64,000 nucleotides of DNA from Hyphomicrobium sp. NDB2Meth4 (GCF_900117445.1 NZ_FPEJ01000001.1:548501-612500), one strand, 5' to 3'; positions 35,733 to 47,949 are shown, counted from the first letter of the stretch. The notes: generated from the letters alone by a model not told the origin. Made by a program: numbers and translations.

Positions 35733-36314
35733 TCACCGGTTCTGCCCCGGGACCCAAAGCACGTCACTTCGGCCGCGATCATTTACGTAGCGGCTGGCAA
35801 CAAAAAGGAAATCCGATAAGCGATTGATATATTTGAGAGCTGCGGCACTGACTGGCTCGCTGGGATCTTCCGAGAGCTCCACCATGAGCCGCTCCGCCCG
35901 CCGCGACACGGTCCGCGCGACATGCAGCGCCGCCGCCGCCGGCGACCCGCCGGGCAGCACGAACGACCGCAGCGGCTTCAGCTCGGTATTCATCTCGTCG
36001 ATCTCGTCCTCGAGCCGCTTCACCTGCCCGTCGCTCATGCGCAAGGGCTCGTATTCGAGCTTCTCGCCCCGGTCCGGCACGCAAAGATCAGCGCCGAGAT
36101 CGAACAGATCGTTTTGTACGCGCAGCAGCTTGGCATCGAGGCCCGGATGTCCCGCTCCCAGGTGCACCCGCGCCATGCCGACGGTGGCGTTGGTCTCATC
36201 GACCGTCCCGTAAGCCGAAATCCGCAGCGCGTGCTTGGGCACACGCTCTCCGCTGCCGAGCGCAGTGGTCCCTTTGTCGCCCGTACGCGTGTAGATCTTG
36301 CTGAGTACGACCAT
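35733..36314 (-). CDS. PduO/MMAB-type cob(I)alamin adenosyltransferase
   Basis: 193 residues. The ATP-binding N-terminus SKIYTRTGDKGTTALGSGERVPKHALRISAYGTVDETNA and the C-terminal helix VCRTV-type motif ARTVSRRAERLMVELSEDPS...LKYINRLSDFLFVASRYVN are diagnostic of the family. Makes adenosylcobalamin, the cofactor of methylmalonyl- and ethylmalonyl-CoA mutases, which fits the neighbouring etfBA-hbd acyl-CoA genes. Confidence 0.95.
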   Translation of the reverse strand: MVVLSKIYTRTGDKGTTALGSGERVPKHALRISAYGTVDETNATVGMARVHLGAGHPGLDAKLLRVQNDLFDLGADLCVPDRGEKLEYEPLRMSDGQVKRLEDEIDEMNTELKPLRSFVLPGGSPAAAALHVARTVSRRAERLMVELSEDPSEPVSAAALKYINRLSDFLFVASRYVNDRGRSDVLWVPGQNR

Positions 36315-36378
36315 TCGCTGCGACCCCAGTTGGCCTCAACACCGCACGGCGCACCGGGAGGGAGCGCCAGGGCAATGC

Positions 36379-36573
36379 TTAATGATAGTTATGAACTATG
36401 GCGAACAGCACGATGACCGTGATCGCAACCGCCTGCAAGCCGACGCGCCAGCGCATCAACTTCTGACTGCGGTTGGGGTTCGAGCCCCGCGACAGGTTCC
36501 AAAGTCCCAGCATGAGCACCACGACCACGGCCGCGACGGTCAAGGTCGTCAGGTGATATAAGGCAGTTTCCAT
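36379..36573 (-). CDS. Twin-transmembrane HIG1 domain protein
   Basis: 64 residues with two hydrophobic helices (about 10-25 and 44-61) joined by the basic loop LWNLSRGSNPNRSQKLMRWRVGLQA, the conserved HIG1 (hypoxia-induced gene 1) signature. In alphaproteobacteria and mitochondria such proteins associate with cytochrome oxidase complexes. Located 64 bp upstream of the adenosyltransferase start, same strand. Confidence 0.85.
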   Translation of the reverse strand: METALYHLTTLTVAAVVVVLMLGLWNLSRGSNPNRSQKLMRWRVGLQAVAITVIVLFAIVHNYH

Positions 36574-36760
36574 AGGCGTTCAGGCTCCGTTCCAGCCATT
36601 CCTTACGCCCTCGCACCCCCGCCCGCAAACCGTATCGAATATTCAGCGAATCGTTGACCTTGCGGCGCAAGCCATTGGCAAGTTCATGCGCGCCATAATT
36701 GCCGTAATTGAGGCTTCTGGTGGTTCTTCGCCAGAACCTAGAGGGGGGAGGTAGCGGCCG

Positions 36761-38197
36761 TTGCACTTGGCTCGATCGATTTCTATTGCCGGGCTTTACT
36801 GCCTCGCCGCCGGCATTCCCGTTGGCATTGCGACCATTGCCCTCCCGCCGTTGACGCCCGCCTTTGCCCAGGCTCCCGACCAGGCCGAGGACGCTAAGCG
36901 GCGCCTGGAGACCAAGCGCAGCGAACTGGAAGACGTACAGAAGCGCACCAAGTCGCTCGAAACCGACGTCGATGAATTGGCTGCCGAGCGCCAGCGCATC
37001 AACTCGCGTTTGCTCGAAACCGCCGACCTCATCCAGAAGAGCGAAGCGCAGCTCACCATGATCGAGACACGCTTGGGTGAGTTGCAGGAGCAGGAGCGCA
37101 TCCTCAAAGGCTCGCTCAACCAGCGCAACAGCCAAATCTCCAAGCTGCTCGCCGCCCTGCAGCGCATGGGACGCAACCCGCCGCCCGTTATGTTCACGCA
37201 GCGCGAGGATGCGCTCGAGATGGTCCGCAGCGCCATGCTCCTCTCCGCAGCGTTCCCCGAACTCGGTGAGCAGGCGAAGGTTCTGACGACGCGCCTCACC
37301 GAACTCGCGCGCGTGATGGGAGAAATCCGCTCGCAGCGCGATGAGCTGAAAACCGAGATGACCCGTCTGAGCGATGCGCGCACGCGTCTCGCCGGATTGA
37401 TGGAAGAGAAGAAGGTCACGCTCGACCAGCGGCAATCCGAGCTGGCGCGCATGCGCTCGGCAGCCGCCGACATATCGCGCGGTGTGAAAGACTTGAACGA
37501 GCTGATCAGCAAGCTCGACCAGGCGGTGAAGGACAACACGGGCCTCGGAGCCTACGATGCGCGACAGAAGGAAGTCGCCGCAGCGAACATTACGCAAAAT
37601 TCATCTGCGCCGCCGCAGGTCGCTCCCCCCGCACCGACAGCGCTTCCGCCCGTTCAAAAATCGCCACCCGCCGACGCCGCCAGTGGCACGTCCAAGGGTG
37701 TTGATGTCGTCGTGTTGAGCCCAGGTGCGACACTCGGGAATCCAGGCCGAATAAAGCCAGAAATCGCCTTTTCTCAGGCCACTGGGCGCCTTCCGCTACC
37801 CGCTCAAGGACGCCAGGTTTTAGGCTATGGCGAGAAAACTCAGTTCGGCGGCCAGTCGAAAGGTATAGTGCTGGAAACGCGCCAGGGTGCCCAAGTCACG
37901 TCACCATGCGATGGTTGGATCGTTTACGCTGGCGAGTTTCGTAGCTATGGCCAACTCTTGATCATCAACGCGGGCGGTGGCTATCATGTCCTGCTCGCGG
38001 GACTTTCGCAGATCGATGTCCAACCAGGCCAATTCGTTCTAGCCGCCGAGCCGGTAGGAACAATGACTGGTTGGCCTCAACAGTCTCAGCCCACGACAAG
38101 CAACGCCCCCGTTCTCTACGTTGAGTTTCGCAAGGACGGAAAGCCCGTAGACCCCGACCCATGGTGGGTGGCAGGTCATCGAAAGGTGCAAGGATAA
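36761..38197 (+). CDS. envC: EnvC-like murein hydrolase activator (degenerate LytM domain)
   Basis: The start is a TTG at 36761, decided by an unusually strong GAGGGGGGAGG site ~9 nt upstream. 478 residues: signal peptide (to ...TPAFAQ, about 36), long coiled coil (about 42-270), Pro/Ala-rich linker, then a LytM/M23 domain (about 355-465). The zinc ligands are missing: the HxxxD position reads SKGIVLET, and HLH is replaced by LYVEFR, while one His remains in GGYHVLLAGL. As in E. coli EnvC, this points to an activator of cell-wall amidases at the division septum rather than a peptidase. Overlaps ctpA by one base (TAATG). Confidence 0.9.
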   Translation: MHLARSISIAGLYCLAAGIPVGIATIALPPLTPAFAQAPDQAEDAKRRLETKRSELEDVQKRTKSLETDVDELAAERQRINSRLLETADLIQKSEAQLTMIETRLGELQEQERILKGSLNQRNSQISKLLAALQRMGRNPPPVMFTQREDALEMVRSAMLLSAAFPELGEQAKVLTTRLTELARVMGEIRSQRDELKTEMTRLSDARTRLAGLMEEKKVTLDQRQSELARMRSAAADISRGVKDLNELISKLDQAVKDNTGLGAYDARQKEVAAANITQNSSAPPQVAPPAPTALPPVQKSPPADAASGTSKGVDVVVLSPGATLGNPGRIKPEIAFSQATGRLPLPAQGRQVLGYGEKTQFGGQSKGIVLETRQGAQVTSPCDGWIVYAGEFRSYGQLLIINAGGGYHVLLAGLSQIDVQPGQFVLAAEPVGTMTGWPQQSQPTTSNAPVLYVEFRKDGKPVDPDPWWVAGHRKVQG

Positions 38198-39585
38198 TGC
38201 GCAAGACGGAATTTGCATTCTGGACGTTCCTGCTGATGACCGGCCTTGCCGGCGCCACGACGCTTTTGAACGTCACGCGCACGTATTCAGCGACCACCGA
38301 GAACTCCGAACTCTATCGGCAGCTCGACCTGTTCGGCGATGTGCTTGAGCGCGTACGTTCCGACTACGTCGAGAAGCCCGACGACACCATGCTGATCGAA
38401 TCCGCAATCAACGGCATGCTCTCGGCGCTGGATCCGCACTCGTCCTACCTCAGCCCCAAGAACTACCGCGACATGCAGGTGCAGACGCGCGGTGAGTTCG
38501 GTGGCCTCGGCATCGAGGTGACGATGGAGAACGGCATCGTCAAAGTCGTCTCGCCCATCGACGACACGCCCGCTTCCAAGGCAGGCCTCCAGGCTAACGA
38601 CCTCATCACCCACCTCGACGGCGAGCAGATCGTCGGCCTGACGCTCGAGCAGGCGGTCGAGAAGATGCGCGGGCCCGTCAACACCCCCATCACGCTCACC
38701 ATCGTGCGCAAGGGCACCGATGATCCCTTCGACGTGAAGGTCACGCGTGACATCATCCGCATCAACGCGGTGAAGGCGAACAACGAGAAAGACATCGCCT
38801 ACATCAAGATCACCACCTTCAACGAGCAGACGCACGCCAACCTTGTGAAGGCCATCGAGAACGCCAAGAAGACGATCGGCAAGGACCTCAAGGGTTACAT
38901 CATCGACCTGCGTAATAACCCAGGCGGTCTGCTCGACCAGGCGATCGCCGTCTCTGACGACTTCCTCGATCGTGGCGCCGTGGTGCTGACCAAGGGCCGC
39001 AATAACGAGGAGACGCAGCGCGCTCAGGCTCACCCTGGCGATCTGACCGACGGCAAGAAGATCGTCGTGCTGATCAACGGCGGCTCCGCCTCGGCTTCCG
39101 AGATCGTCGCCGGCGCCTTGCAGGACCACAAGCGCGCGACCATCGTCGGCACGCGCTCGTTCGGCAAAGGCTCGGTGCAGACGATCATCCCGCTGGGTGC
39201 CAACGGCGCCATCCGTCTGACGACCGCACGCTACTACACACCGTCCAACCGCTCGATCCAGGCCAAGGGCATCGATCCTGACATCCTCATCGAGCAGGAG
39301 CTGCCCGACGAGCTGAAGAAGAAGCAGACCTCGGCCGCCGATAGTTCCCGTGGCGAGGCGAGCCTGCGCGGCCATCTCCGTAACCCGGAGAACGGAGCCA
39401 GCGAGGACGGCAAGGAAGTGAAGGAAGTCTCGGGTTCGTCGGCCTACGTTCCCAAGGAGCCCGAGAAGGACACCCAGCTTCAGTACGCACTCTCGTTCCT
39501 GCGCGGCACGGCAACCGACGCCATCACGGCCAAGGCGACGCCGGCTCCGGCAACGGACGACGCCAAGGAAAAGGCGAAGAACTGA
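38197..39585 (+). CDS. ctpA: C-terminal processing peptidase, S41 family
   Basis: 462 residues from ATG 38197 (AAGGAT just upstream, overlapping the envC stop); the frame extends to 38161. N-terminal signal/anchor (about 5-27), PDZ domain (about 85-165, GGLGIEVTMENGIVKVVSPIDDTPASKAGLQANDLI), and a protease core with catalytic Ser in NGGSASASEIVAGAL and Lys in TRSFGKGSVQT. Processes or degrades periplasmic proteins by their C-termini. EnvC-CtpA pairing is common in alphaproteobacteria. Confidence 0.96.
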   Translation: MRKTEFAFWTFLLMTGLAGATTLLNVTRTYSATTENSELYRQLDLFGDVLERVRSDYVEKPDDTMLIESAINGMLSALDPHSSYLSPKNYRDMQVQTRGEFGGLGIEVTMENGIVKVVSPIDDTPASKAGLQANDLITHLDGEQIVGLTLEQAVEKMRGPVNTPITLTIVRKGTDDPFDVKVTRDIIRINAVKANNEKDIAYIKITTFNEQTHANLVKAIENAKKTIGKDLKGYIIDLRNNPGGLLDQAIAVSDDFLDRGAVVLTKGRNNEETQRAQAHPGDLTDGKKIVVLINGGSASASEIVAGALQDHKRATIVGTRSFGKGSVQTIIPLGANGAIRLTTARYYTPSNRSIQAKGIDPDILIEQELPDELKKKQTSAADSSRGEASLRGHLRNPENGASEDGKEVKEVSGSSAYVPKEPEKDTQLQYALSFLRGTATDAITAKATPAPATDDAKEKAKN

Positions 39586-39626
39586 CGGTCAACGCGCCTA
39601 GCACCCGATCGTCATGATGAAGCTTT

Positions 39627-39651
39627 AGATGGGCGCCACTGGCGCCCATCT
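39627..39651 (+). terminator. Intrinsic terminator of envC-ctpA
   Basis: An 11-bp perfect stem AGATGGGCGCC/GGCGCCCATCT with a 3-nt loop, followed by TCTTTTG, 41 bp after the ctpA stop. Confidence 0.85.
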
Positions 39652-39690
39652 TCTTTTGCGCCGCCACCCTTGCAGCATGGATGCCCTGCC

Positions 39691-40197
39691 ATGACCAAAC
39701 CTACGCCCGGCTACCGCCCTTGCGTCGGCATCACCGTGATCAACCCCGAAGGTCTCGTCTGGATCGGCCGGCGCGCCGATGCGCCCGGTGAGGAGGAAGG
39801 CCGTGGGGAATGGTGGCAGATGCCGCAAGGTGGCATTGATCCAGGCGAGGATCCTGCCGGCGCCGCCCTGCGCGAGCTCTACGAGGAAACCGGCATGCAC
39901 ACCGTTCGCATCCTCGGCGAGACCGACGGCTGGCTTCGCTACGACCTTCCGGACCATCTCATCGGTAAGGCTTGGGGCGGGCGCTATCGCGGGCAGGAGC
40001 AGAAATGGTTCGCCGTCCGCTTCCTCGGTGACGACAGCGAGATCGACATTGCCCCCCCGGCCGGCCACAAGCCCGAGTTCAGCGAGTGGAAATGGGCCCC
40101 ACTTTCAGAGGTGACGAGCCTCATCGTTCCGTTCAAGCGCGACGTCTACGTCCACGTCGTCGAAGCCTTTAAAGGCCTTGCTGTGGCTGGGAATTGA
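39691..40197 (+). CDS. rppH: RNA pyrophosphohydrolase RppH (Nudix)
   Basis: 168 residues from ATG 39691. Starts with the RppH/IalA family signature [21 protein letters not shown] and has a complete Nudix box in [23 protein letters not shown] (about 48-69), with the metal-binding REIxEE. Removes pyrophosphate from the 5' end of transcripts or hydrolyses dinucleoside polyphosphates. A paralogue lies 126 bp downstream. Confidence 0.94.
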   Translation: MTKPTPGYRPCVGITVINPEGLVWIGRRADAPGEEEGRGEWWQMPQGGIDPGEDPAGAALRELYEETGMHTVRILGETDGWLRYDLPDHLIGKAWGGRYRGQEQKWFAVRFLGDDSEIDIAPPAGHKPEFSEWKWAPLSEVTSLIVPFKRDVYVHVVEAFKGLAVAGN

Positions 40198-40322
40198 CGG
40201 CTTGGGCGCCACACAGGCGCAAATTTGGGCCAATAACGCCATAGAATGGCTGGATTTTTCATTCTAAACTGTCGCATGATTCGTTGATCAATGCCCTTGA
40301 CAGGGAGCCGGTACCACCGCCC

Positions 40323-40874
40323 ATGTCCGCACTCGCTCAATCGGAAAGCCTCGGTCTGCCGCTACGTCCATGCGTGGGCGTTGTGCTGTTCAACGCCGAA
40401 GGACTTGTTTGGGTCGGCCAACATACGCCGCGGTGGGCGCGCCAGCGGCAAGACATGGCTGCAAGCTTCTGGCAGCTCCCGCAGGGCGGCATCGAACCGC
40501 GTGAGCCTTCACGCGAAGCTGCATTCCGCGAGCTGTGGGAAGAGACCGGCGTGCGCAATGCCTCGCTGATCGGCGAGATCCCCGGCTGGCTCACCTATGA
40601 GCTCCCCTCCGAGCTTCTAGGCGTCGCATTGCAGGGCAAGTATGCCGGACATCGTCTGCGCTGGTACGCCATGCGTTTCGAAGGCACCGACAGCGAGATC
40701 GACATCCAGCCCAAGTCTCCTTCGATGAAGCGCGAGTTCGAAGCCTGGCAATGGGTGCCGCTGTCCGAGGTCTCACGCCTTGCGATGGACTTCCGCCGCC
40801 CCGTCTACGAGGAAGTGGCGCAGGAATTCGCTCGCTTCGCGCGCAGCTCTCCCACCCGCATAGCCGCCGAATAA
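40323..40874 (+). CDS. Second RppH-type Nudix hydrolase
   Basis: 183 residues from ATG 40323 (a TTG at 40284 would add 13). Sequence layout is the same as the gene before it: LPLRPCVGVVLFNAEGLVWVG, Nudix box GGIEPREPSREAAFRELWEETGV, and matching C-terminal blocks (YAMRFEGTDSEIDIQPKSPSMKREFEAWQWVPLSEV). It has an insertion after the first strand (HTPRWARQRQDMAAS). The active-site residues are intact, so it should be active; whether it acts on RNA ends or on Ap4A-type substrates cannot be told. Confidence 0.9.
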   Translation: MSALAQSESLGLPLRPCVGVVLFNAEGLVWVGQHTPRWARQRQDMAASFWQLPQGGIEPREPSREAAFRELWEETGVRNASLIGEIPGWLTYELPSELLGVALQGKYAGHRLRWYAMRFEGTDSEIDIQPKSPSMKREFEAWQWVPLSEVSRLAMDFRRPVYEEVAQEFARFARSSPTRIAAE

Positions 40875-40921
40875 AGTAATTTGGTACGGGGCGCCGTCGG
40901 AGCGCGCACGCGCCAATGCAG

Positions 40922-40952
40922 TCAGCATGCCGAGCTAAGCCCGGCATGCTGA
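40922..40952. terminator. Bidirectional hairpin between convergent Nudix and atp genes
   Basis: An 11-bp stem TCAGCATGCCG/CGGCATGCTGA (40922-40932, 40942-40952) with a 9-nt loop. The atp transcript also meets a run of eight T (minus strand) right after the atpC stop codon. Confidence 0.6.
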
Positions 40953-41030
40953 GGAAAGGCGCCCGGCGCGGCCGCCGCATGCCAACCGCCGCACACCAAG
41001 CCTCTTTCAGCCTGTGTCAGCTAAAAAAAA

Positions 41031-41426
41031 CTAGCTCTTCAGCTGCATGCGCTTGAGCACGTCGAGCAGCCCCTCGGCAACCATGCGCGCATGATCGTCC
41101 TTGGCCGCCGCGAGCTGCTCTTCGGCAGCCCTCAGCTCGCTGGCGAGCCGCTCACCCGTCAGCTCTTCCAGCGGCACAGCCGTCTGAGCGAGGATCGTGA
41201 GGCGGTCAGGATCCGCCTCCGCGACGCCCTTCTTCACCAGCAGGCGCTGGCTCCCCTGCGGCAGCGTCACTTCGAGCACGCCCGGGCGCAGCGTCGAAAT
41301 GAAAGGCGAGTGCCCCGCAAGAACCGCGAAGTCGCCTTCCGCACCCGGCACTACGACCTGGTTGGCCTCGCCTGAGAACACGAGACGCTCAGGCGTCACC
41401 AGCTCGAAATTTAATGTCGCTGCCAT
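41031..41426 (-). CDS. atpC: ATP synthase F1 subunit epsilon
   Basis: 131 residues. N-terminal beta sandwich LNFELVTPERLVFSGEANQVVVPGAEGDFAVLAGHSPFISTLRPGVLEV and a C-terminal helical part (LAAAKDDHARMVAEGLL region). Central stalk subunit coupling rotation to catalysis. Last gene of the F1 operon; 16 bp after the small cysteine protein gene. Confidence 0.96.
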   Translation of the reverse strand: MAATLNFELVTPERLVFSGEANQVVVPGAEGDFAVLAGHSPFISTLRPGVLEVTLPQGSQRLLVKKGVAEADPDRLTILAQTAVPLEELTGERLASELRAAEEQLAAAKDDHARMVAEGLLDVLKRMQLKS

Positions 41427-41442
41427 GACCTAGTCTATCCTG

Positions 41443-41706
41443 TCAGTCGTCGAGGCCGTTGTCGCCGGTCTTGCTGCGAACGTCTTCCACGTCCTGCAGC
41501 TTCGTCCCGCAGAACGGGCAGAAGAAGAGCGGGTGGTCCACCATGCCCGGCTCCTCGTCTTCGAGATCGATGAGCCCCACCGACATGTAAAGCACGCCGT
41601 CGTCGCCGACGGTGATCAGCGGCTCGAACTCCTCGCCGCTCATCGCATCTTTCAGCTCCTCGCAGCAGGAGCCGAAGTCACCACCAGCCGGTGCGTCCAC
41701 AGCCAT
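41443..41706 (-). CDS. Small cysteine protein of unknown function inside the atp operon
   Basis: 87 residues, very acidic, with adjacent cysteines at 14-15 (GSCCEELKDAM) and a CPFCG knuckle at 63-67 (HPLFFCPFCGTKLQDV), which together could bind one zinc. AGGGAC precedes the ATG at 8 nt. It sits between atpD and atpC on the same strand with short gaps (49 and 16 bp), so it is made with the F1 subunits. I do not recognise a named family. Confidence 0.75.
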   Translation of the reverse strand: MAVDAPAGGDFGSCCEELKDAMSGEEFEPLITVGDDGVLYMSVGLIDLEDEEPGMVDHPLFFCPFCGTKLQDVEDVRSKTGDNGLDD

Positions 41707-41755
41707 GATCTTTGTCCCTCTTATTGGCTCGAATAGAGCCCGTTCGTTGTTAAGA

Positions 41756-43616
<1,861 letters not shown>

Positions 43617-43631
43617 AGCTACCTTGCGATC

Positions 43632-44513
43632 CTAAAGTGCCTCGGCGCCCGAGATGATCTCGATGAGCTCCTTGGTGATCATCGCCTGGCGCGTGCGGTT
43701 GTACTTCAGCGTGAGCTTGTTGATCATCTCGCCCGCGTTGCGCGTCGCCGAATCCATGGCGCTCATCTGTGCGCCGTAGAACGAAGCGACGTTCTCCAAC
43801 AGGCCGCGGAAGATCTGCGTCGAAATGTTGAGCGTGACGAGATCACCGAGGACCTCTTCTTCGCTCGGCTCGTACTGATGGATCGCCTCGGCGCCGCCCG
43901 TCGCCTGTGCCTTCGTCTCGGGGATCTTCGCCGGGATCAGCTGCAGAGCCACGGGGTCCTGCTTGATCACCGACTTGAACTCCGCGAAGTACAGCTTCGC
44001 GACATCGAATTCGCCGGCCTCGAACAGCTTCAGCACCTTGCCCGCGATCTCATCCGCATTGGCGAACGCGATCTGGCGCACGGCGCGCAGGTCGATGCGA
44101 TCGATGTAATGGTTGCCCAGCTCGCGCTTCAGCGCCTCGGCGCCCTTGCGGCCCACCATCATCATCTTCACGGTCTTGCCCTGTGCGAGCAGCCGCTGAG
44201 CTTCCTGGCGGGCGAGCTTGGAGATGTTGGTGTTGAAACCACCGGCGAGACCGCGCTCGCCGGTCATCACGATCAGCAGGTACGTCTGATCGCGGCCCGT
44301 TCCCGCCAGCAGCGGAGCCGAGCCCTTGTCGGTGATGCGCGAGCCGAGGTTGGCGATCATCTGGTCCATGCGCTCGGCATAGGGACGCGCCGCCGTCGCC
44401 ACTTCCTGCGCGCGACGCAGTTTCGCCGCGGCGACCATCTGCATCGCCTTGGTGATCTTGCGCGTCGCCTTCACCGAGGTGATGCGGTTTCTGAGGTCCT
44501 TTAAGCTCGGCAT
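43632..44513 (-). CDS. atpG: ATP synthase F1 subunit gamma
   Basis: 293 residues: N-terminal helix [35 protein letters not shown] and the C-terminal [44 protein letters not shown] are the conserved coiled-coil shaft segments. Confidence 0.98.
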   Translation of the reverse strand: MPSLKDLRNRITSVKATRKITKAMQMVAAAKLRRAQEVATAARPYAERMDQMIANLGSRITDKGSAPLLAGTGRDQTYLLIVMTGERGLAGGFNTNISKLARQEAQRLLAQGKTVKMMMVGRKGAEALKRELGNHYIDRIDLRAVRQIAFANADEIAGKVLKLFEAGEFDVAKLYFAEFKSVIKQDPVALQLIPAKIPETKAQATGGAEAIHQYEPSEEEVLGDLVTLNISTQIFRGLLENVASFYGAQMSAMDSATRNAGEMINKLTLKYNRTRQAMITKELIEIISGAEAL

Positions 44514-44537
44514 CGGGCCGTGCCTTCCTTCTCACAC

Positions 44538-44629
44538 TGTCATCCTCGGGTTTGTCCCGAGGACCCAAATCTCCGCTTGCGCCGGAGCCAGCCGATGGAT
44601 GGTTGGTCGGGGCGAGCCCGACCATGACA
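44538..44629. repeat. Palindromic repeat element between atpA and atpG
   Basis: A ~92-bp block bounded by TGTCAT (44538-44543) and ATGACA (44624-44629). It contains a TCCTCGGG/CCCGAGGA hairpin (44543-44563) and a GGTCGGG/CCCGACC hairpin near its right end. It shares GTCATCCTCG and CGAGGACCCA with 1002-1030. It fills most of the 123-bp gap between two genes of one operon. Confidence 0.65.
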
Positions 44630-44636
44630 CCCTTAG

Positions 44637-46172
<1,536 letters not shown>

Positions 46173-46273
46173 ACTTGCCTCTTCCCTTACAGCGCTTCTT
46201 GTTCGTGCTGGGCCCTTGCCCGCCCTTCCAATCACAAAAACGGCCGCAGACGAGCTGCAGCCGGTTCAGCCGA

Positions 46274-46831
46274 TCAGTCGGTTCCCTTGAGCACGACTTT
46301 CAGGTTCATGAGTTTCGTCTTCAGCGATGAATCGAACATGCGGCTGCCGACTTTGACCACCAGACCGCCGAGCAGCGAGGGGTCGACTTTGGCATCGAGC
46401 CGCACGTCCTTGCCGAAGGACGCTTTCAACTGGTCTTTCAGCGTCGCCAGCTGCTCGTCGTTGAGCGGCTGCGCCGACTGCACCTCGGCAACCATCTCGC
46501 CGCGATGCTGCGCGAGCTGCTGCCGGAAATTCTTGATCATGTCCTCGGCGGCGAACAGGCGGCGGTTGCGAGCCACGACGCGGAGGAAGTTGCTGGTGGT
46601 GGCACCGACCGAAGCCCAGTCCATAACGGCCTTCAGCGCGCGGTCCTGCTCCTCGGCAGCGAAAGCGGGGCTGTTCACCAGCCGCTTGAGATCTTCGCTG
46701 CCATCGAGCATCGACTGAACCTTGCCGAGGTCCTGGTCGACGTTGTCGAGTTCGCCCTGATCGCGCGCCAAATCGAACAGCGCCGCGGCGTAGCGCCCAG
46801 CAACCCCTGACGTCATCTGATTTTCCGTTGC
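46274..46831 (-). CDS. atpH: ATP synthase F1 subunit delta
   Basis: 185 residues from GTG 46831 (MATENQMTSGVAGRYAAALFDLA), which matches the short N-terminus usual in alphaproteobacteria; the open frame to 46942 adds a cysteine-rich segment that looks non-native. The C-terminal LKASFGKDVRLDAKVDPSLLGGLVVKVGSRMFDSSLKTKL is conserved. Peripheral stalk subunit; first gene of the F1 operon. Confidence 0.95.
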   Translation of the reverse strand, partial: ATENQMTSGVAGRYAAALFDLARDQGELDNVDQDLGKVQSMLDGSEDLKRLVNSPAFAAEEQDRALKAVMDWASVGATTSNFLRVVARNRRLFAAEDMIKNFRQQLAQHRGEMVAEVQSAQPLNDEQLATLKDQLKASFGKDVRLDAKVDPSLLGGLVVKVGSRMFDSSLKTKLMNLKVVLKGTD

Positions 46832-47166
46832 CACGTCAATCTCGCGCCCGCGGACAAGGCAGAGGCATCGGGCCGTATCGGCTCGCCCACACCCTCCCCC
46901 GCTTTGAGGAATTCTTCTTGCACTAAAAGAGCGTCCCGGCACCCGACCAGAACACCCCCTTCAAAAGTGCGCGGCCTCTCTAACATGCACCGCGCAGCCC
47001 TTCAACGGGTGATAGGCGCCGCAATGCCGCATTCGCGGCGGCACTCCAGCAATTTTCAAGATGAACGAAAGCTGCACGTGCCCTTCAGAACGGGTTCAGC
47101 CCGAAAAGTATTGAATGCCCCTCATAGCCGGTGACGACGCCGGCAACCGGATCACAGGGGAAAACA
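46832..47166. other. Divergent intergenic region upstream of atpH
   Basis: About 335 bp with no credible gene. It must carry the atp operon promoter on the minus strand and that of the small secreted protein on the plus strand; I could not pick out a convincing -35/-10 pair. Confidence 0.5.
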
Positions 47167-47451
47167 ATGACCACCACCCGCAAGCTCACCTCGATCATCA
47201 CCGCCGCGGCCATCGCGGTAACCAGTCTGGGAACTTTCGCCACCGCCGCCAGCGCCCACGATCGCGGCTACCGCGGCGACTATTACGGCCGCCACTATGA
47301 CCGCGGCTACGGCGAGTATCGTCCCCGTCACGGCCGCGATCGCTATTACGCCCGCCACTACCGGAAGAGGGACAACACCGGCAAGTACATCGCCATCGGC
47401 GCCGCCGCACTGATGCTCGGCGTCATCGCTTCGGAGGCTTCGCGCCGCTAG
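47167..47451 (+). CDS. Small secreted Gly/Tyr/Arg-rich protein
   Basis: 94 residues from ATG 47167 with AGGGGA upstream. Signal peptide MTTTRKLTSIITAAAIAVTS...ASA (cleavage around residue 32), then a low-complexity region of R, Y, G, D and H, and a hydrophobic C-terminal segment (YIAIGAAALMLGVIASEA). Similar short secreted proteins of unknown role are common in Hyphomicrobiales. No enzyme motif. Confidence 0.75.
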   Translation: MTTTRKLTSIITAAAIAVTSLGTFATAASAHDRGYRGDYYGRHYDRGYGEYRPRHGRDRYYARHYRKRDNTGKYIAIGAAALMLGVIASEASRR

Positions 47452-47591
47452 CCATCAGCGGCTCCGGCTTCCGCGCCGGAGGCTCCCTCGCCTCCGGCGA
47501 CCCAATACTGAACCAAGAAATTTGCCACTACCCGACGCTTTTTTGACCCCCAGAGATAATGACTGAGCGCCCCCACCCTCGCGCCAGTCCC

Positions 47592-47629
47592 GGGCCAGAC
47601 CTTCCCCCCAGGTCTGGCCCTTTTCTTTT
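47592..47629 (+). terminator. Strong intrinsic terminator
   Basis: An 11-bp perfect stem GGGCCAGACCT/AGGTCTGGCCC (47592-47602, 47610-47620) followed by TTTTCTTTT. It is 140 bp after the small secreted protein's stop, so that transcript has a long 3' tail or a small RNA ends here. Confidence 0.85.
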
Positions 47630-47814
47630 GCGCTCCTGCGCGCCCGATTTCCGTGATGTCCGCGCAGTCGCCCATCCATCCATGTCGACTTCAGCCCCTC
47701 GAACCGCCGTCGGGCAAGCAAAGTCCCGCGGCACGGCCCGCCCCCCCATCATCCCAATGAAGATCGGGATCCAGACATGCCTCGCTTGAGGAGCCGGGCG
47801 AGGCTCACTCGCGG

Positions 47815-47834
47815 GTGCCGGCCTGCGCCGGCAC
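47815..47834. repeat. GC-rich hairpin in intergenic DNA
   Basis: GTGCCGGC/GCCGGCAC with a CTGC loop. Together with the nearby AATGAAGATCGGGATCCAGA block (47756-47775) it looks like debris of dispersed intergenic repeats. The rest of 47630-47880 shows no gene. Confidence 0.4.
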
Positions 47835-47880
47835 GAAGTCGACCACCTCGATCCGCGCCCTCGCATCGCCCAGCTCAAAA

Positions 47881-47929
47881 AGATATATCTTGCGATAGCA
47901 CTTAAATCTGACTATCTTCAGATATATCG
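47881..47929. promoter_or_regulatory. Candidate PadR/YqjI operator: two AGATATATC sites
   Basis: AGATATATCT (47881-47890, a perfect palindrome) and AGATATATCG (47920-47929) lie 39 bp apart in an A/T-rich island directly before the PadR-type gene. Each lies next to a TATCTT-NN-GATA inverted pair. Autoregulation is the likely purpose; inferred from position and symmetry. Confidence 0.55.
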
Positions 47930-47949
47930 AATCCACCAAAGGACAGAAA

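Noticed and set aside
36389-37597. 402-codon open frame antisense to envC and the HIG1 gene
   Set aside because: Mirror of the EnvC coiled coil; no start signal.
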